DNA of 64,000 bases, from assembly GCF_027587025.1 (NCBI RefSeq), contig NZ_JAPPTI010000001.1, positions 682,001 to 746,000 of the forward strand, written 5' to 3'. Below, one piece after another: positions 26,463 to 35,687 of the stretch. The stretch comes from Vibrio sp. LaRot3. GTDB lineage: Bacteria; Pseudomonadota; Gammaproteobacteria; Enterobacterales; Vibrionaceae. Each line of letters begins with the position of its first letter. The stretch's first letter is position 1. Made by a program: the position numbers and the translations under genes. Under the pieces are notes generated by a model. That model made no database searches, was not told where the DNA came from, and was given only the letters and a program-made list of their open reading frames with translations.

Positions 26463-29420
26463 TTACATCGGCCTGACGTTGCTCGTTATTTTTTCAATTA
26501 GTGTGTCAATTTCCGTTAGATAACAAAGCTCGCCTTTTTTGTGCATAAAGGTTTGGCCCTTTTGTGCGATTAGCAGTGCTGGGTGAAATTGCTCTGCAAT
26601 ATAAAGCAGCTGAGCAGAGAATAAGTAGTAAAGTGAATGGCATATAAGGTGGCTAGATTTCGCTAGCCAATTATTGTATGCGTCTCGAATGTAGGTGAGT
26701 CCTTTGTCTACTTTTCCTGTATGGCCATATGACCAACCGAGAAATAGCTTAGCGATACCGATGAAGAAAGGGAGATTGTGTCGGTTCGCCAGATGAAGTA
26801 AACAATTGGCACTGTGTTCGACTTTCTCAATTTGATTTAAGTGGAAGTAGTAGAAGAGCTGAGCTTGAAATGCAATCGCTTCGGTTAATATATTGTTCGT
26901 TTGACGGTTAAGCTGATACAAATTATTTATAGCGGACTCTGCCTTTCTTAATTGGCCTTGTCGGGAGTAACTCAGTGTTAAGAATAAGTAAGCGACCACA
27001 CGAGGATCTTGGCCAAACTCTGCTAAGTCTCGTTCAAGGTGCTCGGCTTGGTGTAGCTGTAACGCATTGTTTGCCGCTTCAATAGACTGTTCAATTTGTC
27101 CTATCCAATAATAGGTATTAGATAGAGCTATGAGTGAGTTAACGCGAGCGCAATCATCATTGGTGCGGTGGCTGATTTCATGCAGGCTTAACGCGGTATC
27201 TTTAGCGTCGACGAGATCCAACGCCATTAGCTTTTCTAACCAACGATTGAATATCACGCTGTTTAAGCTCGAGTGCTGGGAATTGCCTGAGAGTAGGATA
27301 GTCAAACGTTCGTTGATGATCTTTTGTTGAGGGGATGACCAACCACATTGCGAACGGCAGATAGAGCCTTGTAGCAGTAATATCTCAATGGATTGATTGA
27401 GGCCTAAATTGCCCGGTAGCGTATGTTCGATTTGATGAAGTAAATCTGCAGCCTGATCAAATTGGCCATTATTTTTGAGCAGTTTAGCCGCTTGAATATA
27501 GTACTGAGCTGCTTGATTAGTATCTCCTAGATTTTTGTAGCAGATGGCGAGCGTAATGAGGCCATCAGCATGTTTGTTCGGAGATTGACTTAATACAGAG
27601 ATGATCAGTTTGTTGCTAGCAATCCAATCGGGCTTCGAAATGTTGTCTTTGATGTGTTGGTAGATCCCAGAGTGGGTAAACTTAAACTCTTGGTGACCGA
27701 TTTTGTCGAGCAAAGCGCATTGGCAAAGGGCGGCGATGTCTGGCCCTGCCATAGGGAATACAGTCTCAATTAAGTCGTTTGAAAAGCTAATACCAAGAAT
27801 CACTGCAGTATTTAGTATTGAGCGCTGCTGCGTGGTCAGAGCTTGTAACTGTTGGTCGACAAAGGTAAGCGATACTGCATTTAACTCCACTACCGGCTCT
27901 TTGTTCAGTAGCATCTGTTTTAAAAATTTAGGGTAGCCTTTAGCGATGTCAGCACATTGGTCAACGAAGTGTTTAGAGGCGTTTTGCTGAGTCCAGTACT
28001 CCGCTAATAACCGGCAGTCGTAGTGAGTGAGTGGAGTGAGCAAGTATTTAGGATGGTCTTCCAACACCGTTCCTTTGAATAACGCTTCATCAGAACTGGT
28101 GTTGAAAATAAAAACGAAGTTATCTATCTCATTCGTTAGGCATTGCTGAAGGAGTTGAATGCTTTCTTGATCGAACAGGGTTATGTCGTCGATAAAGAGC
28201 CCTCGCAGGCTGCTGGCTCGAATGACCGCTGAGATGAGTTTTATCATATCGGTGGTGATGGGAAGTGTAGGCCGCTGTTCATTCTGCTTCCATGGCTGCC
28301 GAATTAAAGCGAGCAGTTTGTCTATCTGATTTGGTGGCAATGATGGCAATGTTTCGCTGATATTTTCGATTATCGATTGCAAATCGAAATGCGCTTTTAC
28401 GTCCAGTGCAAGTATCAACAACTCAGCGATCATTGGTCGCTTTTGAAACGGGAAAGGCAGAGGGCTTAGACGAACAATTTGGTCACTTTCAACTGACTCT
28501 AATGACGACAAGAACAGTTCACATAGGTGAGATTTACCGATGCCACTTGCTCCAGATACCTGAACAATTAAAGGCCCACGAGGTGCTTTCAAGTAGTCTG
28601 ATTGTTGTTTAAGAAATTGAATTAGCTCTTGATCTCTGCCAAAGGTATCGATGACGGAAGTTCGATGATGGCTAAATCCCCAATAGGGTTTAACGGAATC
28701 TACATTCGGGTGAGTAAGGCAATGAAAATTGGTGTAAGCGATGATTTCGGGGTCACAGATATGCAGTCCACATTGTTCGGTTGACTGCAAAATGGTAATC
28801 AACTGGTTTAAATCGAAGTTATTGACGGAGACGTATTCTGCAAGGTATTTATCGACTTTGCTGCTTGTTAAGGCGATTTTTAAATCGTAGCAGTGGTGAG
28901 AGCCAATATACCGGTTGTAGATTTTTTTGAGAACTAATGGTGTAAGAGTTGGTTCGGGGTAACAATAGCCAAAGCCAACAATATAGTTACCGACTATATC
29001 GACAACTTCTAAGTTGTTATCTTTCAGCTCGGCGACATGATGCGCTATGTAGTGACTGTTGTCTTCTCTGAGGTGGTCGCATTGTCCGTTGTTGGTGATC
29101 AAAATGGCAAAAAGGTGGATTTTGCTCGGCTGAATCTGAGCTTCAATTGGGGGATTTTTCTTACTTGGCAGTAGTGCTTCAATGGTGGTGTTGAAGAAAT
29201 TGGCTAGCTCACTGGCCACTCTAAAACTGACTTCTTTGCCTGTTTCCGCACGTTTTAATGTCGCGATAGATACTTGATAGTTTTTTTCATACAGCGCGGT
29301 GGCTAAAGAGTCTTGGCTATAACCATTAAGTACCCGTAATTGTTTGATTTTACGCTTTGAAAGCTTAATTTTACCTTTCGATCTTTTCTGAGGAAGGTTT
29401 GTTTGGGTAATGTTTGGCAT
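26463..29420 (-). CDS. Large regulator: XRE-type HTH, P-loop NTPase and TPR-like repeats
   Basis: A 985-residue putative transcription regulator. Residues about 20-85 form a helix-turn-helix of the XRE type (KIKQLRVLNGYSQDSLATAL ... TLKRAETGKEVSFRVASELANFF). Residues about 100-265 form a domain that resembles a degenerate nucleotide-cyclase-like fold (inferred, uncertain). An AAA/NTPase domain follows with Walker A VSGASGIGKSHL (Lys296) and a Walker B-like LRGLFIDDITLF. From about 640 the protein is tetratricopeptide-like helical repeats. This is the layout of STAND-type ligand-responsive activators with an unusual N-terminal HTH. As the first gene of the unit with DUF917 and racemase, it is the likely regulator of that pathway. 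Confidence 0.8.
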   Translation of the reverse strand: MPNITQTNLPQKRSKGKIKLSKRKIKQLRVLNGYSQDSLATALYEKNYQVSIATLKRAETGKEVSFRVASELANFFNTTIEALLPSKKNPPIEAQIQPSKIHLFAILITNNGQCDHLREDNSHYIAHHVAELKDNNLEVVDIVGNYIVGFGYCYPEPTLTPLVLKKIYNRYIGSHHCYDLKIALTSSKVDKYLAEYVSVNNFDLNQLITILQSTEQCGLHICDPEIIAYTNFHCLTHPNVDSVKPYWGFSHHRTSVIDTFGRDQELIQFLKQQSDYLKAPRGPLIVQVSGASGIGKSHLCELFLSSLESVESDQIVRLSPLPFPFQKRPMIAELLILALDVKAHFDLQSIIENISETLPSLPPNQIDKLLALIRQPWKQNEQRPTLPITTDMIKLISAVIRASSLRGLFIDDITLFDQESIQLLQQCLTNEIDNFVFIFNTSSDEALFKGTVLEDHPKYLLTPLTHYDCRLLAEYWTQQNASKHFVDQCADIAKGYPKFLKQMLLNKEPVVELNAVSLTFVDQQLQALTTQQRSILNTAVILGISFSNDLIETVFPMAGPDIAALCQCALLDKIGHQEFKFTHSGIYQHIKDNISKPDWIASNKLIISVLSQSPNKHADGLITLAICYKNLGDTNQAAQYYIQAAKLLKNNGQFDQAADLLHQIEHTLPGNLGLNQSIEILLLQGSICRSQCGWSSPQQKIINERLTILLSGNSQHSSLNSVIFNRWLEKLMALDLVDAKDTALSLHEISHRTNDDCARVNSLIALSNTYYWIGQIEQSIEAANNALQLHQAEHLERDLAEFGQDPRVVAYLFLTLSYSRQGQLRKAESAINNLYQLNRQTNNILTEAIAFQAQLFYYFHLNQIEKVEHSANCLLHLANRHNLPFFIGIAKLFLGWSYGHTGKVDKGLTYIRDAYNNWLAKSSHLICHSLYYLFSAQLLYIAEQFHPALLIAQKGQTFMHKKGELCYLTEIDTLIEKITSNVRPM

Positions 29421-29754
29421 CGCAATACTTGTTTAATGGTGACAAAAGTAACGTAAGCCCACTGCGTGTTCGGGGGCCAAAATACATAAGGTTTAAAGGC
29501 GAGACGATAAATAACCGTTAGGTTGTTAGGATAAATGCTGACGAAGTTGTTGGATTTATTTATGCACAAGTAATTGTTTACTTTGAAACTAATTATGACA
29601 GCAGCGTCTATAAACCGAAGTGAGGTCATTATAGCAACTGGTTGAGTATATGTTTTAGGGCTGAGATCTGAAAACTTGATTAATGTTGCAAATTAAGCGT
29701 TCTATAGCATTCACCAAGGCAATAGATAGAGATAAAGCGTGATGCGGGTAGGAC
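29421..29754. other. Intergenic region upstream of the large regulator
   Basis: About 330 bases between the regulator and the terminator of the carboxypeptidase gene, presumably holding the regulator's promoter. A short leftward frame overlapping the regulator start looks like a shadow. No operator repeat stood out. Confidence 0.4.
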
Positions 29755-29791
29755 TTATAAAATAGAGCGTGCCACGCAATGAGCACGCTCT
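29755..29791 (-). terminator. Rho-independent terminator of carboxypeptidase gene
   Basis: Minus-strand arms AGAGCGTGC and GCACGCTCT, followed by ATTTTATAA, 20 bases past the stop codon. Confidence 0.8.
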
Positions 29792-29810
29792 GCTAAATGA
29801 GAGGAAAGCG

Positions 29811-31292
29811 TTATAAGTAACGAGCAGTAAGGTGCTGTTGGAAGTATTGCGCGTTTAGGGTTTCACCCGTCGCAGCTTTTACCAACTCATCCGTTGTTAA
29901 TAAGCTGCCTTTACTCCAGATGTTGTCTGACAGCCAAGTAAAGATAGATGAAAGATCCCCAGAGCGAATTGCACCGTCTACATCAACCGTTTGTTTCATT
30001 GACGCCATAAACTGTGCTGCATACATTGCACCTAATGTGTATGACGGGAAATAACCGAAAGCGCCATCCGTCCAATGAATGTCTTGCATACAACCATTTT
30101 TAAAGTTGCCTTGGGTTGAAAGACCGAGGTATTGCTGCATTTTGCTATCCCACAGCTCAGGAACATCCGTATGTTTAATGTTGCCGTTGATAAGATCTCG
30201 TTCAATCTCATAACGCAAGATAACGTGAGCAGGGTAGGTTAGCTCATCGGCATCAACGCGGATAAAGTCTTTTTTCACACGGGTGTACAGCTTTTGGAAG
30301 TTTTGCTGTGAAAACAGTTCACTATCTGGCAGGTTGAAATGCTTACCTGCGAAATGCGATAAATGCTCGATAAAGGCATCGCTACGGCCAACTTGCATTT
30401 CAAAAAATAGCGATTGAGATTCATGAATCCCCATTGAGCGAGCTTCACCCGCAGGTGTACCAGCAAGCGCTTTCGGCAGACCTTGTTCGTAACGGGCATG
30501 GCCGGTTTCATGTACGATTCCCATCAGGCTTTGTACAAATTCGGCTTCATCATAACGAGTGGTAATACGCACATCAGAAGGTACGCCACCGCAGAAAGGG
30601 TGAACACTTTCATCCAAACGGCCATGGTTAAAATCAAACTGAAGTAGCTTCATGACATCAAGACCAAGGGCTTTTTGTTGCTCTGTCGCGTAGTGGCCTT
30701 GCGCTTGAACAAACTGTTCGCTTGCTTGCTTATCGATTACTTGGTCAATAAGGCTTGGTAGCCAACTTTTCACATCACTAAATAGCGTATCTAGTGCGGC
30801 AGAAGAAGTGCCCGGCTCATAGATATCAAGCATGGCATCGTAAGGAGTTAGGTTGTTTGCTTCCGCTCGTATTTGCGCTTCTTCTCGAGATAGGGCAACC
30901 ACTTCAGCCCAATTTTTCTCAAAGCCAACCCAATCGTTTTCACCGCGTTGAGTACGCCAAGCATGCTCACATTTAGAACCAGCTAATGATTTAGCTTGCA
31001 CTAGCTTCTCAGGCAGCAAATTCGCCTGTTGCCATTGTCGTTTTAGCTCTCGAAGTTCCGATTGTTGCTGGCTGCTTAGCGCTTCTTGCTCTGCTTGAGC
31101 AAACCAATCATTAAGCTCTGGCTTAGTATGAAGAGAGTGAATGTGTACTGAAAGCTGCGCCATGGCTTCTGAACGAGCTTGATTGCCGCCCGATGGCATA
31201 ACAGCGGCTTGATCCCAGCCACAAATAGACGCTAAGTGGTTAAAGTGATCAATGGTTTTTGAATGTTCGACGAGTTTTTCGAATGCGCTCAT
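29811..31292 (-). CDS. Carboxypeptidase Taq, M32 family metallopeptidase
   Basis: A 493-residue zinc carboxypeptidase of family M32. The zinc motif is HETGH (His261, Glu262, His265) within GIVHETGHARYEQG, followed by GIHESQSLFFEMQVGR, both hallmarks of the family. Usual length 490-510. I start at the ATG at 31292 (MSAFEKLVEHSKTIDH), which has an AAGG site and the normal family N-terminus; the frame is open 26 codons further upstream. Role: removes C-terminal residues from peptides in the cytoplasm. Confidence 0.9.
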   Translation of the reverse strand: MSAFEKLVEHSKTIDHFNHLASICGWDQAAVMPSGGNQARSEAMAQLSVHIHSLHTKPELNDWFAQAEQEALSSQQQSELRELKRQWQQANLLPEKLVQAKSLAGSKCEHAWRTQRGENDWVGFEKNWAEVVALSREEAQIRAEANNLTPYDAMLDIYEPGTSSAALDTLFSDVKSWLPSLIDQVIDKQASEQFVQAQGHYATEQQKALGLDVMKLLQFDFNHGRLDESVHPFCGGVPSDVRITTRYDEAEFVQSLMGIVHETGHARYEQGLPKALAGTPAGEARSMGIHESQSLFFEMQVGRSDAFIEHLSHFAGKHFNLPDSELFSQQNFQKLYTRVKKDFIRVDADELTYPAHVILRYEIERDLINGNIKHTDVPELWDSKMQQYLGLSTQGNFKNGCMQDIHWTDGAFGYFPSYTLGAMYAAQFMASMKQTVDVDGAIRSGDLSSIFTWLSDNIWSKGSLLTTDELVKAATGETLNAQYFQQHLTARYL

Positions 31293-31521
31293 GGTGTTTG
31301 CCTTTCCCTGACTGAGTAAATAAAAGCGATATAAAACAGGACTAGAGTGTAGCAAGGCAATGATTATCATCCAAGTATCTGATAAATATACCGAGAATAG
31401 CAGCGTGTAAGAGGTATTATGTAGGAATATCCCCTGATTTCTTTATGTAATACCGACTAAAGAATGGCTTTCACAACTGAACAACTTGTGTATATTAAAG
31501 CATCAACAAGGAAGTCTAATT

Positions 31522-32148
31522 ATGATTGTTAACTTTGAAGCGTTTCTTATCGCGATTACCATTTTGACTCTTACTCCGGGGTTAGATACCGCGTTAGTCA
31601 TTAAAAACTCCTCTCGTGGTGGATTGGCAGATGGGGCAATGACCAGTTTAGGTATTTGCCTTGGCTTGTTTGTGCATGCCACTTTTTCTGCGGTCGGCAT
31701 TTCCGCCATCTTAGCCCAGTCGGCTGAGTTGTTTTCATTGGTGAAAATGGTCGGTGCCGCGTATTTGATTTGGTTGGGCGCAAGTTGCTTGGTCTCTTTA
31801 TATCGAGGGCAAGCTGATGGGATGGATATCGCTATGGCATCCAGCGGAATTGACTTGAAACGTTCAGTAAGAGAAGGGTTTTTATCGAATGTTTTAAACC
31901 CAAAAACCGCGGTATTTTACTTAGCATTTCTGCCACAGTTTATTGATCCAAATGGCTCTGCATTCATGCCATCATTATTAATGGCGGCCATTCACTTTGT
32001 GATTGCGATGATTTGGCAGTGTGGTTTAGCGGGCGCTTTAGACAAAGCGAAGGGGCTGTTACAAAGCTCAACGTTTATGCGCAGAATGGAAGCGACCACA
32101 GGTGCCGTGCTGGTGGCATTGGGCGTGAAATTGCTGATTGAAGAGTAG
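31522..32148 (+). CDS. LysE/RhtB family amino-acid exporter
   Basis: A 208-residue membrane protein with about six helices and the LysE-family start FLIAITILTLTPGLDTALVIKNS. It also has GAAYLIWLGASCLVSL and VREGFLSNVLNPKTAVFYLAFLPQFID. Family role: efflux of amino acids or related compounds such as homoserine and threonine. Start set at 31522, with AAGGAAG eight bases upstream. It is convergent with the symporter gene and shares a terminator with it. Confidence 0.9.
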   Translation: MIVNFEAFLIAITILTLTPGLDTALVIKNSSRGGLADGAMTSLGICLGLFVHATFSAVGISAILAQSAELFSLVKMVGAAYLIWLGASCLVSLYRGQADGMDIAMASSGIDLKRSVREGFLSNVLNPKTAVFYLAFLPQFIDPNGSAFMPSLLMAAIHFVIAMIWQCGLAGALDKAKGLLQSSTFMRRMEATTGAVLVALGVKLLIEE

Positions 32149-32163
32149 TCTTTGATAAACATT

Positions 32164-32193
32164 AAAAAACGCGGCTGATTAGCCGCGTTTTTT
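32164..32193. terminator. Bidirectional terminator between exporter and symporter
   Basis: A 13-base stem ACGCGGCT / AGCCGCGT with A-run and T-run flanks and a four-base loop; it serves both converging genes. Confidence 0.9.
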
Positions 32194-32195
32194 GA

Positions 32196-33569
32196 TTAAG
32201 CGTTAACGGCGTTGATGCCATTTGAGTTGGAAGAACTAGCAAAGAACAATTTAGTTTCTTCAACCACAACTTGGCGTAGGGCAATTAAACCAATTAGGTT
32301 AGGGATAGCCATCAAACCATTAACTATGTCGGCAATAATCCAAATCATATCTAAGTGTAAGAAAGCACCCGAAGCGACTAGCGCGACAAAAATGATTTTG
32401 TATGGCAACACCGCTTTAGTGCCGAGCAAAAATACCACGCAACGCTCACCGTAGTAGTTCCAACCTAGAATCGTCGTAAACGCAAAGAACATTAGGCCAA
32501 TTGAGATCAACATAGGGCCAAAGGTTTCTGCATTAAGGCCCACCGCGAACGCGTGTGTGGTCATAGCTGCACCAGCAAAGTCACTTTGCCAAGCGCCCGT
32601 TAAGATGAGAGCTAGACCCGTCATGGTACAAATGATGATGGTGTCAAAGAAAGTACCTGTCATTGAAATGAGGCCTTGCTTTACACATGAATCTGTTTTG
32701 GCTGCTGCTGCTGCCATCGGTGCGCTACCAAGGCCAGATTCATTAGAGAATACGCCGCGAGCAATACCTGATTGGATTGCCAGCATGATGCTTGCGCCTA
32801 AGAAGCTGCCTGTTGCAGCTGAAGAGGTGAAAGCAGACACAATCACTAACTCTACCGCATCCAGCAGTTTATCGGCATTCATGATGATGACGCTCAGGCA
32901 GGCCAAAACATAGAATAGCGCCATAGTTGGTACAACTTTACCTGCCACTTTTGCAATAGATTGAATGCCGCCTAAGGTCACGAACGCCACTAATAACGTG
33001 AGAATACTGGCTGAAATTTCACGTGATACACCGAATGAAATCTCACTAGCGTCAAGGATGGCATTGACTTGAGGGAAAGTGCCAATACCAAAACACGCCA
33101 CACCTAAGGCAAAGATGGCAAACATTATTGCCAATGCTTTCGAGCCCACGCCATATTGCAGGTAGTACATCGGGCCGCCGACCATCTCACCTTTGTCGTC
33201 AACGCGGCGATATTTTACGGCCAGTAAACACTCAGCATATTTGGTTGCCATGCCGAATAGGGCAGCTAGCCACATCCAAAAAAGAGCACCAGGGCCGCCA
33301 AGTTTGATTGCTGTGGCAACACCAACGATATTACCCGTGCCGATAGTGGCTGAAAGTGCTGTACATAGTGCGGCGAAACTTGAAACATCGCCTTGTTTGT
33401 TTGAATCCTCTTTGCTAAACACCATTTTTAGCGCGCGAGGCAGGTATCTAAACTGAAGTAGACCTAAACGAAAAGTAAAATAGATACCCGTGCCAACGAG
33501 TAAAATAAGTAATGGTGGACCCCAGACAAAATTGTCTATGGTCTTTAGTAAAGATTGAAGGTTATCCAT
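32196..33569 (-). CDS. AGCS family Na+/alanine-glycine symporter
   Basis: A 457-residue transporter with about ten helices and AGCS landmarks: GTGNIVGVATAIKLGGPGALFWMW, GVFSNESGLGSAP and GWNYYGERC. The family imports alanine or glycine with sodium. A tandem glycine riboswitch lies in its leader, so glycine is the likely substrate. The same arrangement is known for the V. cholerae symporter gene used in early glycine-riboswitch studies. An AAGGGG ribosome site precedes the ATG and can pair in a leader hairpin. A shared terminator separates it from the LysE-type gene. Confidence 0.92.
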   Translation of the reverse strand: MDNLQSLLKTIDNFVWGPPLLILLVGTGIYFTFRLGLLQFRYLPRALKMVFSKEDSNKQGDVSSFAALCTALSATIGTGNIVGVATAIKLGGPGALFWMWLAALFGMATKYAECLLAVKYRRVDDKGEMVGGPMYYLQYGVGSKALAIMFAIFALGVACFGIGTFPQVNAILDASEISFGVSREISASILTLLVAFVTLGGIQSIAKVAGKVVPTMALFYVLACLSVIIMNADKLLDAVELVIVSAFTSSAATGSFLGASIMLAIQSGIARGVFSNESGLGSAPMAAAAAKTDSCVKQGLISMTGTFFDTIIICTMTGLALILTGAWQSDFAGAAMTTHAFAVGLNAETFGPMLISIGLMFFAFTTILGWNYYGERCVVFLLGTKAVLPYKIIFVALVASGAFLHLDMIWIIADIVNGLMAIPNLIGLIALRQVVVEETKLFFASSSNSNGINAVNA

Positions 33570-33574
33570 GGTTT

Positions 33575-33604
33575 CCCCTTAAGTGATAAAACTTTTTTAA
33601 GGAG
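33575..33604 (-). promoter_or_regulatory. Possible ribosome-site hairpin below the riboswitch
   Basis: On the minus strand CCTTAA (33597-33602) can pair with TTAAGG (33577-33582), the latter being part of the symporter ribosome site. This could be the expression platform controlling translation. The stem is only six base pairs, so this is tentative. Confidence 0.4.
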
Positions 33605-33689
33605 AAGAGTGAAAGGCGAGATAAAGCCGCATGAGACAGCAAGATCATCAAATATGAGCAAATAAGGCAAGGCCAGATCGCTGGATGTA

Positions 33690-33910
33690 ACTTTCCACTC
33701 CTCTGTCCTTTTGCCTGAGAGTTTCACTCTGCTTGCGCTGAGCTTGCTCCTTCGGCGACCGATTTCTACAACTAAGTAGTACGGTTCTCTCCAGAGGTTC
33801 CTCCAACTACAGTCCCTGCTACCTATGGCAGCACCTGAAAGATTTACTTCTTCGGTAGGTTAGTCTAACCAAATGTTAATATTTGGTTAATAACCACTCT
33901 CCTGCAGTCT
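33690..33910 (-). ncRNA. Tandem glycine riboswitch
   Basis: Read leftward, a first aptamer opens with GGAGAGT (near 33905) and contains CCGAAGAAGTAA and CTTTCAGG. A short linker leads to a second aptamer that opens GGAGAGAACCG and contains GTCGCCGAAGGAGCAAGC, closing with CTCTCAGGCAAAAGGACAGAGG split across its conserved 3' part. These are the conserved cores of gcvT-type glycine aptamers. Two in tandem, upstream of an AGCS symporter, match the known Vibrio arrangement. Confidence 0.92.
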
Positions 33911-34045
33911 TCAACGGAACAATCATTCGGGTTAGCGAATGAATGTTAGTCAATAGCACTGGTGGCTATTGATGAGGGAACTTTATCACTATTTTTGATG
34001 ATTTCAACAGATTTTTGAGACTAAATCTGATGTCGATAAATAAGT

Positions 34046-34075
34046 ATAAAAAAACGGCGCTCAATGAGCGCCGTT
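34046..34075 (-). terminator. Rho-independent terminator of yggL
   Basis: Arms AACGGCGCTC and GAGCGCCGTT with a three-base loop; read leftward it is followed by TTTTTTT. Confidence 0.88.
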
Positions 34076-34121
34076 CAATAGGAAGGTAACAGTCAGTAAG
34101 CATGCGTACGATGCGCCGACC

Positions 34122-34460
34122 TTAGAAGTAGTTTGCGTCTACTAATTCGCTGGTTTCCACAGCGCTTACTTCTTCACGAGCTTCTAACCAAGCAGCAACT
34201 TGTGCTTTTTGCTCTTCTGTTACGTCTTGGTAGCGTTTGTTTGCACAGATAAAACCTTCAAACAACTCAAGGCCGCCACCGCCAAAACATAGGCTTAGGC
34301 TATCGATGTAGTCGATGAACTCATCAACAAACACATCATAACGATCGAAATCTTGGATGTTTGTCTTACAGCTAACATCAAAGCCTAGCATCGCGAATTC
34401 GCCTAGAAATAGTTTTTTCAGGATACGACGTTTTTTGTTTTCTTGTTTAAATGGTTTCAT
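34122..34460 (-). CDS. yggL: YggL family 50S ribosome-binding protein
   Basis: A 112-residue YggL/DUF469 protein: basic N-terminus (MKPFKQENKKRRILKKLFLGEFAMLGFDVSC), centre with DVFVDEFIDYIDSLSLCFGGGGLELFEGFICA, and YQDVTEEQKAQVAAWLEAR. YggL is reported to associate with the large ribosomal subunit; its exact role is limited. Length matches the family (about 108-112). Monocistronic with its own terminator. Confidence 0.9.
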   Translation of the reverse strand: MKPFKQENKKRRILKKLFLGEFAMLGFDVSCKTNIQDFDRYDVFVDEFIDYIDSLSLCFGGGGLELFEGFICANKRYQDVTEEQKAQVAAWLEAREEVSAVETSELVDANYF

Positions 34461-34697
34461 TAGTTTGCCTCAAAGAAAAGGGTTAGCTGTTTATACCTCA
34501 ATTTTAGCCATTCCCCAAATATAATGCGATGTCTGAGTGACAACAGTATGCTATTTGTCCAACTTATCCGTTTGGTGGGTCTGCGATCTAAATTTACAAC
34601 AAGAAAACGACTTGGCTCTGACCATTTCGCCTTGATTAATGGTATAAAATAATGAAATCACGCCAAGGTTATGCGTGCTGGCATCTAAGGAGTGGCT

Positions 34698-34856
34698 ATG
34701 ACAAGACTGATTGCGATCGTATTTCTTATTGCATTAGCGTTTGTAATTTTTCGTTATCGTACCAACGAAAAGGTTCAAAAATGGGTTGTGGTTACTCTGG
34801 TGTCGGGTTTTTTATTATATACCGCTAGTTTGGTGGTAACTGAGTTGATGCGCTAA
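34698..34856 (+). CDS. Small membrane protein (52 residues)
   Basis: A 52-residue protein with two hydrophobic segments (IAIVFLIALAFVIF and VVVTLVSGFLLYTASLVV) around a short basic turn (RYRTNEKVQKW). The ribosome site AAGGAG is ideal and seven bases before the ATG. The stop lies 18 bases before the next gene, so the two are probably one operon. No family recognised. Confidence 0.65.
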   Translation: MTRLIAIVFLIALAFVIFRYRTNEKVQKWVVVTLVSGFLLYTASLVVTELMR

Positions 34857-34874
34857 GTCAGTAGGAGCGATAAC

Positions 34875-35612
34875 GTGAACACACATAATGAGCACGATGA
34901 CAATGAAGATGTAGTAGTGATTGAGCAGCGTGATAAACGCACCTATGCCTATATTGCTATTGCGGGTGCTCTCGGTTTGGCTTTGGGCGGGCTTATTGGC
35001 TCATCAATGACGGCTAATAAATGGCAACAGACTTACCTACAGCTAGAGAAACAAGTTCAAACGCTTGAACAAGATAAAAAACAGTTGGTGGTGAAAGTTG
35101 AACAGAAGGTCGCGAAAGTTGATGATGAAGTGGCTAACAAACTTAAGTTGGCAATGACAAAGCAGCAACAAGATTTCGAACAGCAATTAGCGGCGATGCA
35201 GTCGCAAGTGGCTGAATTAGAAAAAGTGAATATCTCTTTAGAAGAACAGATCGATCAGCAAAAGCAACGTATCGCCGATGCGGATAAGCAAAATAATCAG
35301 TTAAATCATCAAGCGGACATGCAGGTGACTTTACTAGAGCGCTCGCGTGAGTTGTTTCAACGTGAGTTGAAAGTAAAACAAGAGCTGGATTCCTTACTAA
35401 AAGAACGTGAAGAGCTAGAACCTAAGTTAGTGACATTGAAGAAGCAGTGTGATGCTTATTTGGATGGCACATCATGGGATGCGAAGTCTGATTCGTGTGA
35501 TAAACAGGATGACGCGAACTCGCGTATTAGCCAAATCAATCAGATGATTCGAGTACATCAAATGGATCTAGAACAGATCAAAGCGATTGCTGAACAGATG
35601 GGGCTCGAATAG
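34875..35612 (+). CDS. Membrane-anchored coiled-coil protein
   Basis: A 245-residue protein with a charged N-terminus (about 1-23), one membrane segment (YIAIAGALGLALGGLIGSSM, about 25-45) and a long coiled coil (about 50-190: LEKQVQTLEQDKKQLVVKVE ... EKVNISLEEQIDQQKQ). Two cysteines in the distal part (KKQCDAY, SDSCDK) may form a disulfide. The topology suggests a periplasmic rod anchored in the inner membrane. Start is GTG with TAGGAG upstream. Family not recognised; role unknown. Confidence 0.72.
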   Translation: MNTHNEHDDNEDVVVIEQRDKRTYAYIAIAGALGLALGGLIGSSMTANKWQQTYLQLEKQVQTLEQDKKQLVVKVEQKVAKVDDEVANKLKLAMTKQQQDFEQQLAAMQSQVAELEKVNISLEEQIDQQKQRIADADKQNNQLNHQADMQVTLLERSRELFQRELKVKQELDSLLKEREELEPKLVTLKKQCDAYLDGTSWDAKSDSCDKQDDANSRISQINQMIRVHQMDLEQIKAIAEQMGLE

Positions 35613-35641
35613 CTCCGAGTATTTGGTTGATAAGAAGCAAT

Positions 35642-35669
35642 AAAAAACCGACCTCAAGGTCGGTTTTTT
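35642..35669. terminator. Bidirectional terminator
   Basis: Arms AAAAAACCGACCT and AGGTCGGTTTTTT around a two-base loop, between converging coiled-coil and outer-membrane genes. Confidence 0.9.
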
Positions 35670-35687
35670 CATGTCTAGTGTTTAAGT

